Numbered from the stretch's first letter, positions 1 to 9,392 are shown. The stretch: DNA of 64,000 nucleotides from Actinomadura sp. 7K507 (GCF_004348425.1 NZ_SMKK01000006.1:1-64000); one strand, 5' to 3'. Made by a program: numbers and translations. The notes: generated from the sequence alone by a model not told the origin.

Positions 1-3000
1 CCCTCCGACATCGAGCCGGACGGGCCGTTCCCGCTGGCGCTGATGCAGCACGCGTACTGGATCGGCCGCGACTCCGGCCAGTCGCTCGGCTCCGTCGCCG
101 CGCACCTGTACGTCGAGCTGGACGGCCGCGCCATCGACCCCGCCCGGTTCGAGCAGGCGGTCCGCGACCTGGTGAGGCGCCACCCGATGCTCCGCGTCGC
201 CGTGTCGGACGACGGCACGCAGCGCATCCTGCCCGAGCGCCCGGAACCGGCCGTGACCGTCCACGACCTGCGCGGCTCGACCGGCGCCGGCGCCGCCGCC
301 GAGCTGGAGGCGATCCGCGCGCAGATGTCCGAGCAGCGGCTCCCGATCGAGGACGGCCGCGTCTTCGACGCCCGCCTCAGCCTGCTCCCGGCCGGGACCG
401 CCCGCCTGCACCTGGACGTCGACATGGTCGCCGCCGACGCGATGAGCTACCGCGTCATGCTGGCCGACCTCGCCGCGCTGTACGAGGGCGAGGCCTTCGC
501 GCCGATCCGCTACGGTTACGCGCGCTACCTCGCCGACGACCCGCGCGCCGAGGCCCGCGAGCGGGACCGCCGGTGGTGGGCCGAACGCCTCGCCGGCCTT
601 CCCGGACCGCCGGAGCTGCCCGTCGTCCCCGAACCCGGCGACCGTGTCGAGCGCATGCACCACTGGCTGCCGCCGGACGGCAAGGACCGCCTCCTCGCCC
701 GCGCCCACGCGGAGGGCATCACCCCGGCCATGGCGCTCGCGGCCGTGTTCGCCGAGGTGATCGGCGGCTGGTCGGCGACGCCCCGGTTCCTGCTGAACCT
801 GCCGCTGTTCCACCGCGAGCCCGTCCACCCCGACGTGGACAGTGTCGTCGGCGACTTCACCGGGTCGATCATGCTGGAGGCCGACCTCACCGCCGGCCTC
901 CCGTTCGTCGAGCGCGCCCGCGCCGTCCAGGCGAACCTGCACACCGCCGGCGCGCACAGCGACTACTCCGGCCTGGAGGTGCTGCGCGACCTGTCCAGGC
1001 TGCGCGGCGAGCAGGTGCTCGCCCCCATCGTCTACACCAGCGCGCTCAACCTCGGCGAGCTGTTCGGCGGCGCGGTCCGCGAGCGGTTCGGCGAACCGGA
1101 GTGGATCATCTCGCAGGGCCCGCAGGTGCTGCTGGACGCGCAGGTGACCGAGGTGTCCGGCGGGCTGCTGCTGAACTGGGACGTCCGCCGCCCCGCGTTC
1201 CCCGAGGGCGTCGCCGAGGCGATGTTCGACGCCTACACGTCCGCGATCACCCGGCTCGGAGCGCCCGGCGCCGACTGGGACGTGCCGCTCGGCATCGCGG
1301 CCACGCCGTCCCAGCTCCGTGTCCGGCACCGCCTCAACTCCACCCCGGCGCCACCGCCGCGAACGCTGACCGAGGGCTTCTTCGAGCACGCCCGCCGCAG
1401 CCCGTCGGCCCCGGCCCTGCACTGGGGCGACGAGGACACCCTGACCTACGGCGACCTGGCCGCCCGCGCCCTGCGCATCGCGTCCGATCTCGCCGCCGAG
1501 GGCGTGCGTCCGGGCGACCGCGTCTCGATCGAACTCCCGAAGGGGCCGGACCAGGCCGCCGCGGTGCTGGGCGTCCTCGCCGCCGGCGCGGCCTACGTCC
1601 CCATCGGCACCGAGCAGCCCGACGCCCGCCGCGCCAGGATCCGCGCGAGCGCCGGCGTCGCCGCGTCGCTCACCGCGGACACGATCACCCGACTCGGAAC
1701 CACAGGTGCCGAACCGGCGGCCGAACCGATGGACGGGCCGGTCGCGGCGCGCCCCGACCAGGTCGCGTACGTGCTGTTCACCTCCGGCTCGACCGGCGAG
1801 CCCAAGGGCGTCGAGGTGTCGCACGGCGCGGCCATGAACACCATCGGCGACCTGGTCGAGCGGTTCGGGATCGGCCCGCGGGACGTGACGTTCGGGATCT
1901 CGGCGCTCGACTTCGACCTGTCGGTGTTCGACCTGTTCGCGCCCTGGTCGGCGGGCGGCGCGGTCGTCCTCCCGGGCGAGGGCGAACGGCGCGACGCCGC
2001 CCGCTGGGGCGACCTCGTACGGCGCTGGTCGGTGACCGTGCTGAACTGCGTCCCGTCCGTGCTGGAGATGCTGCTGCGGTCCGGCCCGGTCCCTTGTGGG
2101 GGGACGACCCCGCACACCCCCCGGAAAGGCCCGTGGGAGAGTCTGCGGCTCGTGCTGCTCGGCGGCGACTGGGTCGGCACGCACCTTCCCGCGCTGCTGG
2201 AGGAACGCGCGCCCGGATGCCGGTTCGTCGCGCTCGGCGGCACGACCGAGACCGCGATCCACTCCACCGTGCAGGAGGTCGCGGGCGAGGTGCCGTCCGA
2301 CTGGCACGCCGTCCCGTACGGGGTCCCGCTGCGCGGCGTCGCGTGCCGGGTCGTGGACGAACTCGGCCGCGACCGCCCCGACTGGGTGGCGGGCGAGCTG
2401 TGGATCGGCGGCGGGGGCGTCGCCGACGGCTACACCGGCGACCCCGGTCGCACCGCGGACCGGTTCGTCGTCCGCGACGGCACCCGCTGGTACCGGACCG
2501 GCGACCTCGCCCGCTACCGGCCGGACGGCACCCTGGAGTTCCTCGGCCGCCGCGACCACCAGGTCAAGGTGCGCGGGTTCCGGATCGAGCTCGGCGAGGT
2601 CGAGGCCGCGCTGCGCGAGCATCCCGCCGTGGGACGGTCCGTCGCCCTGCTCGCGGACGGCCGCCTCGCCGCCGCCGTCGCGGCGCCCCCGGACCTGGAC
2701 CGGGACGCGGTGCTCGCCCGCGTCCGGGACCTCCTGCCGCCGCACATGGTCCCGGAGCTGCTCGTGCGCGTGGACGAGCTTCCGCTCACCGCCAACGGCA
2801 AGGTCGACCGCAGGGCGCTCACCGCGCTGGCCGCCGCCGAGGCGGGGGAGGCCGCCGACCGCTACGTCGAGCCGAAGTCGTCGCTGGAGGGGGTCATGGC
2901 CCGGATCGTCGCCGAGGTGCTGGGGAGGGAACGCGTCGGCGCGGACGCGGACTTCTTCTCCCTCGGCGGCGACTCCGTCCTCGCCACCAGCGTGATCGCG

Positions 3001-3189
3001 CGGCTGCGCGAGGCGCTCGACACGACCGCGCTGCCGGTCCGGGTGCTGTTCGCGGAGCGCACCGTGGCGCGTGCCTGCCGCCGCTTCCGCGACCTGGAGG
3101 AGGCGCCGGGGCGACTGGAGGCCGTCGCGGCGATCTGGCTCAAGGTCGAGGCCATGACCGACGAGGAACTCGCCGCCCGCCTACGGTGA
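1..3189 (+). CDS. NRPS, Cyc-A-PCP (5' end outside window), MbtB-like
   Basis: The frame is open from the first base, so the gene starts upstream and this is its last ~1062 codons. Domains in order: a heterocyclisation (Cyc) domain with the diagnostic DxxxxDxxS motif at D141-D146-S149 (window numbering), an adenylation domain (FTSGSTGEPKG near residue 595, YRTGDL, NGKVDRR) and a carrier protein with LGGDS (Ser992). There is no thioesterase. Cyc domains condense and cyclise Ser, Thr or Cys onto an aryl acyl group to give a hydroxyphenyl-oxazoline or -thiazoline, as in MbtB. The selectivity residues I read are D-L-F-N-L-G-L-I-H-K: the first half is Cys-like and the G..HK end Thr-like, so the amino acid is uncertain among Ser, Thr and Cys. 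An aryl carrier domain probably lies upstream of the window. Its 3' end overlaps the convergent exporter gene by 9 bp. Confidence 0.9.
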   Translation, partial: PSDIEPDGPFPLALMQHAYWIGRDSGQSLGSVAAHLYVELDGRAIDPARFEQAVRDLVRRHPMLRVAVSDDGTQRILPERPEPAVTVHDLRGSTGAGAAAELEAIRAQMSEQRLPIEDGRVFDARLSLLPAGTARLHLDVDMVAADAMSYRVMLADLAALYEGEAFAPIRYGYARYLADDPRAEARERDRRWWAERLAGLPGPPELPVVPEPGDRVERMHHWLPPDGKDRLLARAHAEGITPAMALAAVFAEVIGGWSATPRFLLNLPLFHREPVHPDVDSVVGDFTGSIMLEADLTAGLPFVERARAVQANLHTAGAHSDYSGLEVLRDLSRLRGEQVLAPIVYTSALNLGELFGGAVRERFGEPEWIISQGPQVLLDAQVTEVSGGLLLNWDVRRPAFPEGVAEAMFDAYTSAITRLGAPGADWDVPLGIAATPSQLRVRHRLNSTPAPPPRTLTEGFFEHARRSPSAPALHWGDEDTLTYGDLAARALRIASDLAAEGVRPGDRVSIELPKGPDQAAAVLGVLAAGAAYVPIGTEQPDARRARIRASAGVAASLTADTITRLGTTGAEPAAEPMDGPVAARPDQVAYVLFTSGSTGEPKGVEVSHGAAMNTIGDLVERFGIGPRDVTFGISALDFDLSVFDLFAPWSAGGAVVLPGEGERRDAARWGDLVRRWSVTVLNCVPSVLEMLLRSGPVPCGGTTPHTPRKGPWESLRLVLLGGDWVGTHLPALLEERAPGCRFVALGGTTETAIHSTVQEVAGEVPSDWHAVPYGVPLRGVACRVVDELGRDRPDWVAGELWIGGGGVADGYTGDPGRTADRFVVRDGTRWYRTGDLARYRPDGTLEFLGRRDHQVKVRGFRIELGEVEAALREHPAVGRSVALLADGRLAAAVAAPPDLDRDAVLARVRDLLPPHMVPELLVRVDELPLTANGKVDRRALTALAAAEAGEAADRYVEPKSSLEGVMARIVAEVLGRERVGADADFFSLGGDSVLATSVIARLREALDTTALPVRVLFAERTVARACRRFRDLEEAPGRLEAVAAIWLKVEAMTDEELAARLR

Positions 3190-4470
3190 CGGCTCGGGCT
3201 TCGGTTCGGGGCCCGGGTCTGGGCTCGGTTCGAGCTTCGTCCGCATGGTCGCGGTGCGAAGACCGGTGAGGGTCAGTGCCAGCACGAGCGCGAGCACGGC
3301 ACTGACCGTCCCGTAGACGACGATGGCGGCGCCTGGGGCGAGGTAACGGCCGAGGCCTCCGGCGCCCAGCGACCCGATGGCGCCGCCGCCCGTCTCCTGC
3401 GCCGCCCAGAGCGCGTTGACCCGTCCCAGATGCGAGTCCGGCGTGTGGGACTGGATCAGCCCGTACCGGAGGATCTCCTCCACCGACTCGACGAACCCGT
3501 ACACGAACAGGATCGCGACGGCCAGGGCGGGATGGCGGGCGAAACCCAGGCACGCGAGCGCGGTGAACCCGGCGACGGACGCGACGAGCAGCGCCAGCCC
3601 CGGCCGCTGGACCGACCCGGCCCAGCCGCTGGTGACGGACGCGAGCACCGCGCCGCACGCCGGCGCCGCGAACAGCAGCCCGACCGTGGTGGGGCCGCCG
3701 TCCAGGCTCTGCGACGCGAACGCGGGCATCAGGACGGGAATCCCGCCCGCGACCATGAACAGCAGCCCGAGGAGCATGAGGGAGCCGACGACGCGGTGCG
3801 AGGCGACGAAGCGGAAGCCGTCCCCGATCGCCTTCAGCGGGTTCTGCTCCGGTTCGTCCTCGGCGACGGCGGGCTTGAGCGGCGGCAGGCCGGTCAGCAG
3901 GACGATCGTGCCGAGGGTGCCGACGGCCGCGGCCGTGTAGTTCCAGCCGACGCCGAACGCCGACACGACGAGCCCGCCGAGCGCGGGCGACACCATCGAC
4001 CCGAGCCGGACGGTCAGCGCGTTCAGCGCTCCCGCCGCGACCAGCTTGTCCGGCGCCACCAGGGACGGCGTCGCGGCCAGCAGGGCGGTGACGCTGACAC
4101 CGGTCGCCAGGCCGTCCCACGCCGCCAGCACGTACAGGGCGGCGACCGACGGGGTCGGCAGGAACGCGTTGACCGCCAGCAGGACGAACCCGATCCCGGC
4201 GGCGGTCCGGGCGCGCAGCATCAGCTTGCGCCGGTCGTGCCGGTCGGCGAGCACCCCGCCCCACAGGAACCCCGCGAGCAGCGCGAAACCCTCGGCGGCG
4301 GCCACCGCGCCGACGTGCACGGTCGACCCCGTCATGGCGTAGACCTGCACGGGCAGCGCGACCGCGAGCATGCCGATCCCGAAGACCGAGACGGTGCGGG
4401 CGATGAACACGTTCCGGAACGGCTTGCTGTCGCGCAGGGGACCGATGTCCATGACCACTCGCCGGAGCAT
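3181..4470 (-). CDS. MFS siderophore exporter, EntS-like
   Basis: A 429-residue protein with about 12 hydrophobic segments and the MFS loop motif near residue 75 ([14 protein letters not shown]). It resembles the EntS/YbdA group that exports catechol and mixed siderophores across the plasma membrane. The last ~17 residues form a Pro/Glu-rich cytoplasmic tail. It diverges from panD, and an iron box lies 32 bp upstream of its start, so it should be induced by iron starvation. GAGGAG lies 10 bp before the ATG; a second ATG at 4452 is possible. Export of the locus's own siderophore is inferred from context. Confidence 0.85.
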   Translation of the reverse strand: MLRRVVMDIGPLRDSKPFRNVFIARTVSVFGIGMLAVALPVQVYAMTGSTVHVGAVAAAEGFALLAGFLWGGVLADRHDRRKLMLRARTAAGIGFVLLAVNAFLPTPSVAALYVLAAWDGLATGVSVTALLAATPSLVAPDKLVAAGALNALTVRLGSMVSPALGGLVVSAFGVGWNYTAAAVGTLGTIVLLTGLPPLKPAVAEDEPEQNPLKAIGDGFRFVASHRVVGSLMLLGLLFMVAGGIPVLMPAFASQSLDGGPTTVGLLFAAPACGAVLASVTSGWAGSVQRPGLALLVASVAGFTALACLGFARHPALAVAILFVYGFVESVEEILRYGLIQSHTPDSHLGRVNALWAAQETGGGAIGSLGAGGLGRYLAPGAAIVVYGTVSAVLALVLALTLTGLRTATMRTKLEPSPDPGPEPKPEPSP

Positions 4471-4501
4471 CGTGGGGGTTCTCCTCTGCCGGGGGAATGG
4501 C

Positions 4502-4520
4502 TAAGGTAAGCCTAGCCTTA
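4502..4520. promoter_or_regulatory. Iron box (DmdR1/IdeR-type operator)
   Basis: The 19-mer TAAGGTAAGCCTAGCCTTA matches 14 of 19 positions of the actinobacterial iron box TTAGGTTAGGCTAACCTAA and is close to palindromic. It lies between the divergent exporter and panD-ligase genes, so one site could repress both directions when iron is plentiful. Confidence 0.8.
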
Positions 4521-4547
4521 GTTGGTCTTGAGAAAGAGGGCGTACCG

Positions 4548-4955
4548 GTGCAGCGGATACTGATGAACGGAAAGATCCACCGCGCGACCGTGACCCAGGC
4601 GGACCTGCACTACGTGGGCTCCCTGACGATCGACGCGGATCTCATGGAGGCCGCGGACATCGTCGAGGGCGAACAGGTCCACGTCGTCGACATCACCAAC
4701 GGCTCCCGTCTCGTCACCTACGCCATCACCGGCGAGGCGGGCAGCGGAGTCATCGGCGTCAACGGTGCCGCCGCCCGCCAGGTCCAGCCCGGCGACATGG
4801 TCATCATCATCACCTACACGCCGGTCGACGACGCGGGCAGGGACCGCCACGAGCCCCGGGTCGTCCACGTGGACGCCGCCAACCGCATCGTCGCACTCGG
4901 CACCGACCCGGCCGAACCGGTTCCCGGCGCCCCCGCCCAGCTCGCCGGGCGGTGA
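4548..4955 (+). CDS. panD: Aspartate 1-decarboxylase (beta-alanine synthesis)
   Basis: A 135-residue pyruvoyl enzyme that converts L-aspartate to beta-alanine. The family core is intact: [17 protein letters not shown] followed by TIDADLM, and later [12 protein letters not shown]. Starting at GTG 4548 puts the self-cleavage site at Gly24-Ser25, exactly where family members have it, and an AGAGGG ribosome site lies 8 bp upstream. An ATG at 4497 is in frame, but using it would put the iron box inside the coding region. In most bacteria panD serves pantothenate synthesis; here it is iron-box controlled, between siderophore genes and beside a beta-Ala-type NRPS module. It probably feeds beta-alanine to the siderophore. 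Its stop overlaps the next gene's start. Confidence 0.93.
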   Translation: MQRILMNGKIHRATVTQADLHYVGSLTIDADLMEAADIVEGEQVHVVDITNGSRLVTYAITGEAGSGVIGVNGAAARQVQPGDMVIIITYTPVDDAGRDRHEPRVVHVDAANRIVALGTDPAEPVPGAPAQLAGR

Positions 4956-6568
4956 GCCCGCCGATGGACACCGACGGCTTCACCCCCTGGCCCGCCGACC
5001 TCGAAGCCCGCTACACGGCCGAGGGCTACTGGAGCGACCGCGTGCTCGGCGGCGTCCTGCGCGGCGACCCCGGACGCGTCGCGCTGGTCGCCGGCGGCGA
5101 CCGCCTCACCTACGCCGACCTGGACCGCCGCGCCGCCCGGACCGCCGCCGGCCTCCTGCGCCTCGGCATCGCACGCGGAGACCGCGTCGTCGTCCAGCTC
5201 CCGAACACCGCCGGCTTCGTGGTCGCGTTCCTGGCCCTGGTGCGGATCGGCGCCGCCCCGGTCCTCGCGCTCCCGGCCCACCGCGAGAGCGAGATCCGCT
5301 ACCTGTGCGAGCTGTCCGGCGCCCGCGCCTACCTCTGCGGCGAACGCGACGGCGACTTCGACTACCGCGCGATGGCCCGCACGCTTCCCGTCGAGCACGT
5401 CGTCGTGGACGGCGACGCGGAGGAGTTCACCCCGCTGGCGACCCTGGACGCCGAAGGGGCGGACGCCGCCCCGGTGGACGCTGAACGCCCCGCCCCGTCC
5501 GACGTCGGCGTCTTCCTGCTGTCCGGCGGCACCACGGGCCTGCCGAAACTCATCCCGCGGACGCACCGCGACTACCTCTACAACCTGGAGGCCAGCGCCG
5601 AAGTCTGCGGTTTCACCCGCGACACCGTCTACCTGGTCGTCCTGCCCGCCGCGCACAACTTCGCGCTCGCCTGCCCCGGGATCCTCGGCGTCTTCGCCAC
5701 CGGGGGCACGGTCGTCCTGGCCCCCTCCGGCTCCCCGGACGAGGCGTTCCCCCTCATCGAGCGCGAACGCGCCACGGTCTGCGCGGTCGTCCCCCCGATC
5801 GCCCTCCTCTGGCTGGACGCCGTGACCTGGCAGGACGAGGACATCTCGTCCCTCGAACTCCTCCAGGTGGGCGGCGCCAAGTTCGCCGCCGAGCGCGCCG
5901 CCGAGGTCCCCGGCGTCCTCGGCTGCCAGGTCCAGCAGGTCTTCGGCATGGCGGAGGGGCTGCTCAACTACACCCGCCTGGACGACTCCCGCGACCTGGT
6001 CGAGCGGACGCAGGGCCGACCGCTGTCACCCGCCGACGAGATCCGCGTCGTGGACGCCGACGGCGCACAGGTGCCCGCCGGTGAGGTCGGCGAACTCCTC
6101 ACCCGCGGCCCGTACACGCTGCGCGGCTACTACCGCGCCCCCGAGCACAACGCCCGGTCCTTCACCCCGGACGGCTACTACCGCACGGGCGACCTCGTCC
6201 GGCAACTCCCGTCCGGCCACCTGATCGTGGAGGGACGCGAGAAGGACCAGATCAACCGCGGCGGCGACAAGATCTCCGCCGAGGAGCTGGAGAACCACCT
6301 CCTGACCCACCCGGCGATCCACGACGCCGCCGTGGTCGGCCTCCCCGACCCGATGATGGGCGAGCGCACCTGCGCCTTCCTCATCATCAGGAAGGACGGG
6401 AAGGCGCCGGACCTCCGCGAGGTCAAGGACTTCCTGCGCACCCGGGGCGTCGCCGCCTACAAGTTCCCCGACCGCCTGGAAACGGCCGACGCCTTCCCCC
6501 GGACCCCCGTAGGCAAGATCAGCAAGAAGGCCCTGGCCGCCCGCCTGGCGGGCCCGGCCGGCTCGTAG
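4952..6568 (+). CDS. Salicylate-AMP ligase (MbtA/YbtE/DhbE family)
   Basis: A 538-residue stand-alone aryl-acid adenylating enzyme. It activates an aryl acid with ATP and loads it on an aryl carrier protein to start NRPS synthesis. Family marks include [30 protein letters not shown] and a C-terminal GKISKKAL lysine. In the acid pocket the segment reads N-F-A-L-A-C-P-G. The catechol enzyme DhbE has Ser where this has Cys, and Val where this has Leu (GLLNYT). Both differences are those of salicylate enzymes, which agrees with the MbtI-type synthase at 28.2-29.5 kb. The GTG start overlaps the panD stop (GTGA), implying coupling; ATG 4964 is a good alternative start. The stop codon lies inside a terminator stem. 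Confidence 0.9.
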   Translation: MSPPMDTDGFTPWPADLEARYTAEGYWSDRVLGGVLRGDPGRVALVAGGDRLTYADLDRRAARTAAGLLRLGIARGDRVVVQLPNTAGFVVAFLALVRIGAAPVLALPAHRESEIRYLCELSGARAYLCGERDGDFDYRAMARTLPVEHVVVDGDAEEFTPLATLDAEGADAAPVDAERPAPSDVGVFLLSGGTTGLPKLIPRTHRDYLYNLEASAEVCGFTRDTVYLVVLPAAHNFALACPGILGVFATGGTVVLAPSGSPDEAFPLIERERATVCAVVPPIALLWLDAVTWQDEDISSLELLQVGGAKFAAERAAEVPGVLGCQVQQVFGMAEGLLNYTRLDDSRDLVERTQGRPLSPADEIRVVDADGAQVPAGEVGELLTRGPYTLRGYYRAPEHNARSFTPDGYYRTGDLVRQLPSGHLIVEGREKDQINRGGDKISAEELENHLLTHPAIHDAAVVGLPDPMMGERTCAFLIIRKDGKAPDLREVKDFLRTRGVAAYKFPDRLETADAFPRTPVGKISKKALAARLAGPAGS

Positions 6569-6588
6569 CCCTTCGCTACGAGCCGGCC
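6556..6588. terminator. Bidirectional hairpin terminator
   Basis: Perfect 14-bp arms (6556-6569 and 6575-6588, GGCCGGCTCGTAGC and its complement) flank a 5-nt loop. The TAG stops of both convergent genes fall within the stem, so both proteins end in Ala-Gly-Ser or Ala-Ala-Gly-Ser because of the palindrome. There is no T tract, which is usual for high-GC actinobacteria. Confidence 0.8.
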
Positions 6589-7091
6589 GCGAGTGCCCGG
6601 ATCTTCGCCTCGGATTCGCGGAGCAGTCCGGGTGCCAGCCGGCGGTGGACGGCCGACAACCGCGGCCACACGAGACGGCCGAGGCCGCGGTCGTAGTACA
6701 CGAACGTGGCCAGCGACACCCGCCCGCCGTCCGCCTGGACGACGAGGTTGCAGTTCAGGAACCAGGAGGCGGCCTGGAGCCGGACCCAGTTCTCGCCACG
6801 TCCGTCGATCCGCCATCCGGCCACGGTGTCCGGTGACCGTCCCCGGCTGAGCCGCAGACCGAGCGCCCCTCGCCAGATCAGCCGTTCGCCGGTGCTGGGG
6901 ACGTCGCCGAACATCGCCCGTGCCCACTGCTCCGGTGTCGCCTCCGCGCCGGTGGCGAGGGTGAACAGGTCGACGTAGTCGATGTCGGGCAGCGTACTGA
7001 GAGCGCGGACGGCGGCGGGAACGTCGTCCGCGCCCACGGCCGCCTCGACGATGGCCGGAGTCCGGCCCCTCGCCTGTGAGCGTGTGGTCAT
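6576..7091 (-). CDS. Hypothetical protein, DUF2867-like
   Basis: A 171-residue soluble protein. The pattern of an early IDYVDLF, a central ERLIWRGALGLRL and a C-terminal GRLVWPRLSAVHRRLAPGLL stretch resembles DUF2867 proteins (lipid- or polyketide-cyclase-like fold). I do not know its function. GGGAGG lies 9 bp before the ATG. It diverges from a TetR gene; the palindrome 20 bp upstream of its start is probably bound by that regulator, which suggests it is the TetR target. Confidence 0.65.
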   Translation of the reverse strand: MTTRSQARGRTPAIVEAAVGADDVPAAVRALSTLPDIDYVDLFTLATGAEATPEQWARAMFGDVPSTGERLIWRGALGLRLSRGRSPDTVAGWRIDGRGENWVRLQAASWFLNCNLVVQADGGRVSLATFVYYDRGLGRLVWPRLSAVHRRLAPGLLRESEAKIRALAAGS

Positions 7092-7110
7092 CCTCGTTGC
7101 CTCCCTCGGT

Positions 7111-7126
7111 TATACGCTTGCGTATA
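7111..7126. promoter_or_regulatory. TetR-type operator 1
   Basis: TATACGC-TT-GCGTATA: 7-bp perfect inverted arms with a 2-nt spacer, 20 bp upstream of the DUF2867-like gene. The same arms recur 35 bp away. Confidence 0.75.
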
Positions 7127-7145
7127 GAACTGACGTTAACCCTCT

Positions 7146-7161
7146 TATACGCATGCGTATA
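7146..7161. promoter_or_regulatory. TetR-type operator 2
   Basis: TATACGCATGCGTATA, a fully symmetrical 16-mer with the same arms as operator 1 and 26 bp upstream of the tetR ATG. Two identical sites in a divergent promoter region are typical of autoregulated TetR genes. Confidence 0.75.
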
Positions 7162-7187
7162 TACGGCATCCAGGTGAGGTGGAACAC

Positions 7188-7754
7188 ATGGCGGCAGCCG
7201 CTCGGACGCCCCGTGACAGGTGGATCGAAGAGGGGCTGCGCGCCCTGGCCGGCGGCGGCGTGGACGCCGTCCGCGTCGAGGCGCTGGCGAAGGCCCTCGG
7301 CGTCACCAAAGGCGGCTTCTACGGATACTTCGCCGACCGCGACGCGCTGCTGTCCGCGATGCTGGACACCTGGGAGCGGGAGAGCACCGACGAGGTGATC
7401 GACCGTATCGAGCGGGAGGGCGGCGACCCGAAGACCAAGATCCATCGCGCGGGCGTGCTCACCTTCTCCGGCGACCGCCTGCTGCCCATCGACCTCGCGA
7501 TCCGCGACTGGGCCCGGCGCGACGAGCAGGTGGCCGAGCGGCTGCGGCGGGTCGACAACCGGCGCATGGCGCTGCTGCGCGAGATGATCGGCACCTTCTG
7601 CTCCGACCCCGACGAGGTCGAGGCGCGCAGCCTGCTCGCCTTCTGCGCGGCGATCGGCGGCCATTTCCTCCTCGCCGACCACAACGGCCGCACCCGCGCC
7701 CAGGTCCTCGCCCACGCGGCCGACCTCCTGCTCAACCGCCCCCGCTCCGGGTGA
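7188..7754 (+). CDS. TetR/AcrR family regulator
   Basis: A 188-residue repressor. The N-terminal helix-turn-helix is clear (VRVEALAKALGVTKGGFYGYFADRDALL, residues ~27-54) and the C-terminal ligand domain is the usual all-helical type. ATG 7188 is preferred because GAGG lies 9 bp upstream; a GTG 9 bp earlier is possible. The two TATACGC-N2-GCGTATA palindromes upstream are the probable operators. Its 3' end overlaps the convergent AraC gene by 23 bp. Confidence 0.88.
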   Translation: MAAAARTPRDRWIEEGLRALAGGGVDAVRVEALAKALGVTKGGFYGYFADRDALLSAMLDTWERESTDEVIDRIEREGGDPKTKIHRAGVLTFSGDRLLPIDLAIRDWARRDEQVAERLRRVDNRRMALLREMIGTFCSDPDEVEARSLLAFCAAIGGHFLLADHNGRTRAQVLAHAADLLLNRPRSG

Positions 7755-8661
7755 GCGGGCCGTTGCTCCCGGCCCCCGCGCGGCGGAACCGTCCCGGCGC
7801 GACGCCGTACTCCCGCTTGAACGCGTTGGCGAAGGCGAACTGGGACGAGTAGCCGACCCGGGCCGCCACCTGCTCGAGTGAGGCGTCCGACTCCCGGAGC
7901 AGGCCGGCCGCCGTCGTCAGCCGCCACCAGGTCAGGTAGCTCAACGGCGGCTGCCGGGTCGCCGCCGTGAACCGCCGGGCGAACGCCGCTCGCGACAACC
8001 CAGCCTCGTCGGCGAGCGACTGGACGGTCCACGCACGCGCGGGCGCCCGGTGGATGGCGTGCAGCGCGGAGCTGACCGGCCGGTCGGCCAGCGCTGCGGC
8101 CCAGCCCGCGCCGGAGGGGTCCCTTGGCTCGTCCTCGAACCAGGCGCGCATGACGTACAGCAGCAGCATGTCGAGCAGGAGCGGAACGAGCGCAGTGCCG
8201 CCGGGGTGGGCCTCCTCGACCTCCCGGCCGAGCATGTCGAGCGTCGCGCGCAGCTCCCCGTGCCGCCCGAGCCGCGCGGGCAGGTGAAGCACGGCGGGCA
8301 TGTCGGACAGCAACGGGTGGGTCCGCTCCGGGTCGAGACGGTAGCCGCCGCAGAGCGTCACCACGTCGGCTTCCCCTCCCGGCGGCTCCGGCGGGTGCTC
8401 GGCCTCGACCAGCGGTGTGCCCGGGTCGTCGGCCAGGCCGATGCCGTCCCCGCGCGGGGTGAAGATGACATCGCCCGGACCCAGGGCGACCGGTTCCCGC
8501 CCCTCGGCCAGCAGCCAGCAAGTCCCGCGGAGCACCACCGTGAACCCCACGGTGCCCGGACTCGGCGGGAACGCCATACCCCACGGCGAGCACAGCGCGG
8601 CCCGGGCAAACCCAGGCTGCCCGATCCGCATGCTCAAGATGACATCACTCAACACGTCCAC
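7732..8661 (-). CDS. AraC family regulator (cupin sensor)
   Basis: About 309 residues. The N-terminal cupin-like sensor (DVLSDVILSMRIGQ to about residue 180) is followed by an AraC DNA-binding domain with two helix-turn-helices (WTVQSLADEAGLSRAAFARRF and LEQVAARVGYSSQFAFANAFKREYG). Proteins of this group usually begin just before DVLSDV, so I chose GTG 8661; a TTG at 8682 would add seven residues. It possibly controls the oxidoreductase gene just upstream (8748-9392, same strand), but nothing in the sequence shows this. Confidence 0.85.
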   Translation of the reverse strand: MDVLSDVILSMRIGQPGFARAALCSPWGMAFPPSPGTVGFTVVLRGTCWLLAEGREPVALGPGDVIFTPRGDGIGLADDPGTPLVEAEHPPEPPGGEADVVTLCGGYRLDPERTHPLLSDMPAVLHLPARLGRHGELRATLDMLGREVEEAHPGGTALVPLLLDMLLLYVMRAWFEDEPRDPSGAGWAAALADRPVSSALHAIHRAPARAWTVQSLADEAGLSRAAFARRFTAATRQPPLSYLTWWRLTTAAGLLRESDASLEQVAARVGYSSQFAFANAFKREYGVAPGRFRRAGAGSNGPLTRSGGG

Positions 8662-8747
8662 GCTGCGAAGTCTACGAGGCAAGACGTTCGCTTAAAAAAT
8701 GGACATGACCATGCATAAGAATCTCGCCACGATGCCGCAGCGTGGTC

Positions 8748-9392
8748 TCAATGGATGATCGCGAAATTGAGCTCGGTCGTCTGGAGCGTGCCGCTGAGAG
8801 TCACCCAGAGCAGCACGAGAGGCTCGACGCTGCGGGCGGCGGACAAGACTCCGAGGTCGAGGATCTGCCGGTCGGTCCATCCGAACGACTTCAGCAGGTC
8901 TGCGACGTCGGCCTTGGCGGACGCGTCGTCCCCGCACACGAACACGTTGTGCTGCCCCGCGACCCGGGCCGGGTCGGTCATCAGCGTGTTGTGCATCGTG
9001 TTGAGTGCCTTGACGACGCGGGCGCCGGGGAACGCCTGCTGGAGCTGCTCGCCGACGCTTCCGGCCTCGGGCACGGCGAGGCGGGGCGGGAAGCCCTGCG
9101 AGAAGTCCAGCGGGTTCGAGACGTCCACCACCACCTTGCCGTCCAGGTTGGCGGACCCCGCGGCCTTCAGGGCGTCGAGCGACACCAGCCCGCCGGTCGC
9201 GTTGACGATGATCTCGCCGTGCGCGGCGGCGTCGGCGAAGGTGCCGTGGTGCCCGCCGTGCTCGCGCGCCCACCCGGCGGCGGCCGGATTGTCCGCCGTG
9301 CGTGAGCCGAGGGTCACGTCGTGCCCGAGCCCGGCGAGCCCGGAGGCGAGGCGGCGGCCGACGTCCCCGGTGCCCAGAACCCCGATCTTCAT
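8748..9392 (-). CDS. NAD(P)-binding oxidoreductase, F420:NADP type
   Basis: 214 residues starting with a Rossmann nucleotide loop (MKIGVLGTGDVGRRLASGL) and a TLGSRT segment that would contact the NADP phosphate. It continues in the manner of Fno-like proteins (DVSNPLDF, KALNTMHNTLM, DLGVLSAARSVEPL). F420:NADP oxidoreductases move hydride between F420 and NADP; many short homologues have unknown substrates, so the exact reaction is open. GGGGGCGGAG before the ATG supports 9392 rather than an upstream start. The HxlR gene on the other strand is its probable regulator. Confidence 0.8.
   Translation of the reverse strand: MKIGVLGTGDVGRRLASGLAGLGHDVTLGSRTADNPAAAGWAREHGGHHGTFADAAAHGEIIVNATGGLVSLDALKAAGSANLDGKVVVDVSNPLDFSQGFPPRLAVPEAGSVGEQLQQAFPGARVVKALNTMHNTLMTDPARVAGQHNVFVCGDDASAKADVADLLKSFGWTDRQILDLGVLSAARSVEPLVLLWVTLSGTLQTTELNFAIIH

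Noticed and set aside
4497-4547. Upstream ATG extending panD
   Set aside because: It would bury the iron box in coding sequence and shift the Gly24-Ser25 cleavage site; the GTG at 4548 has a better ribosome site.
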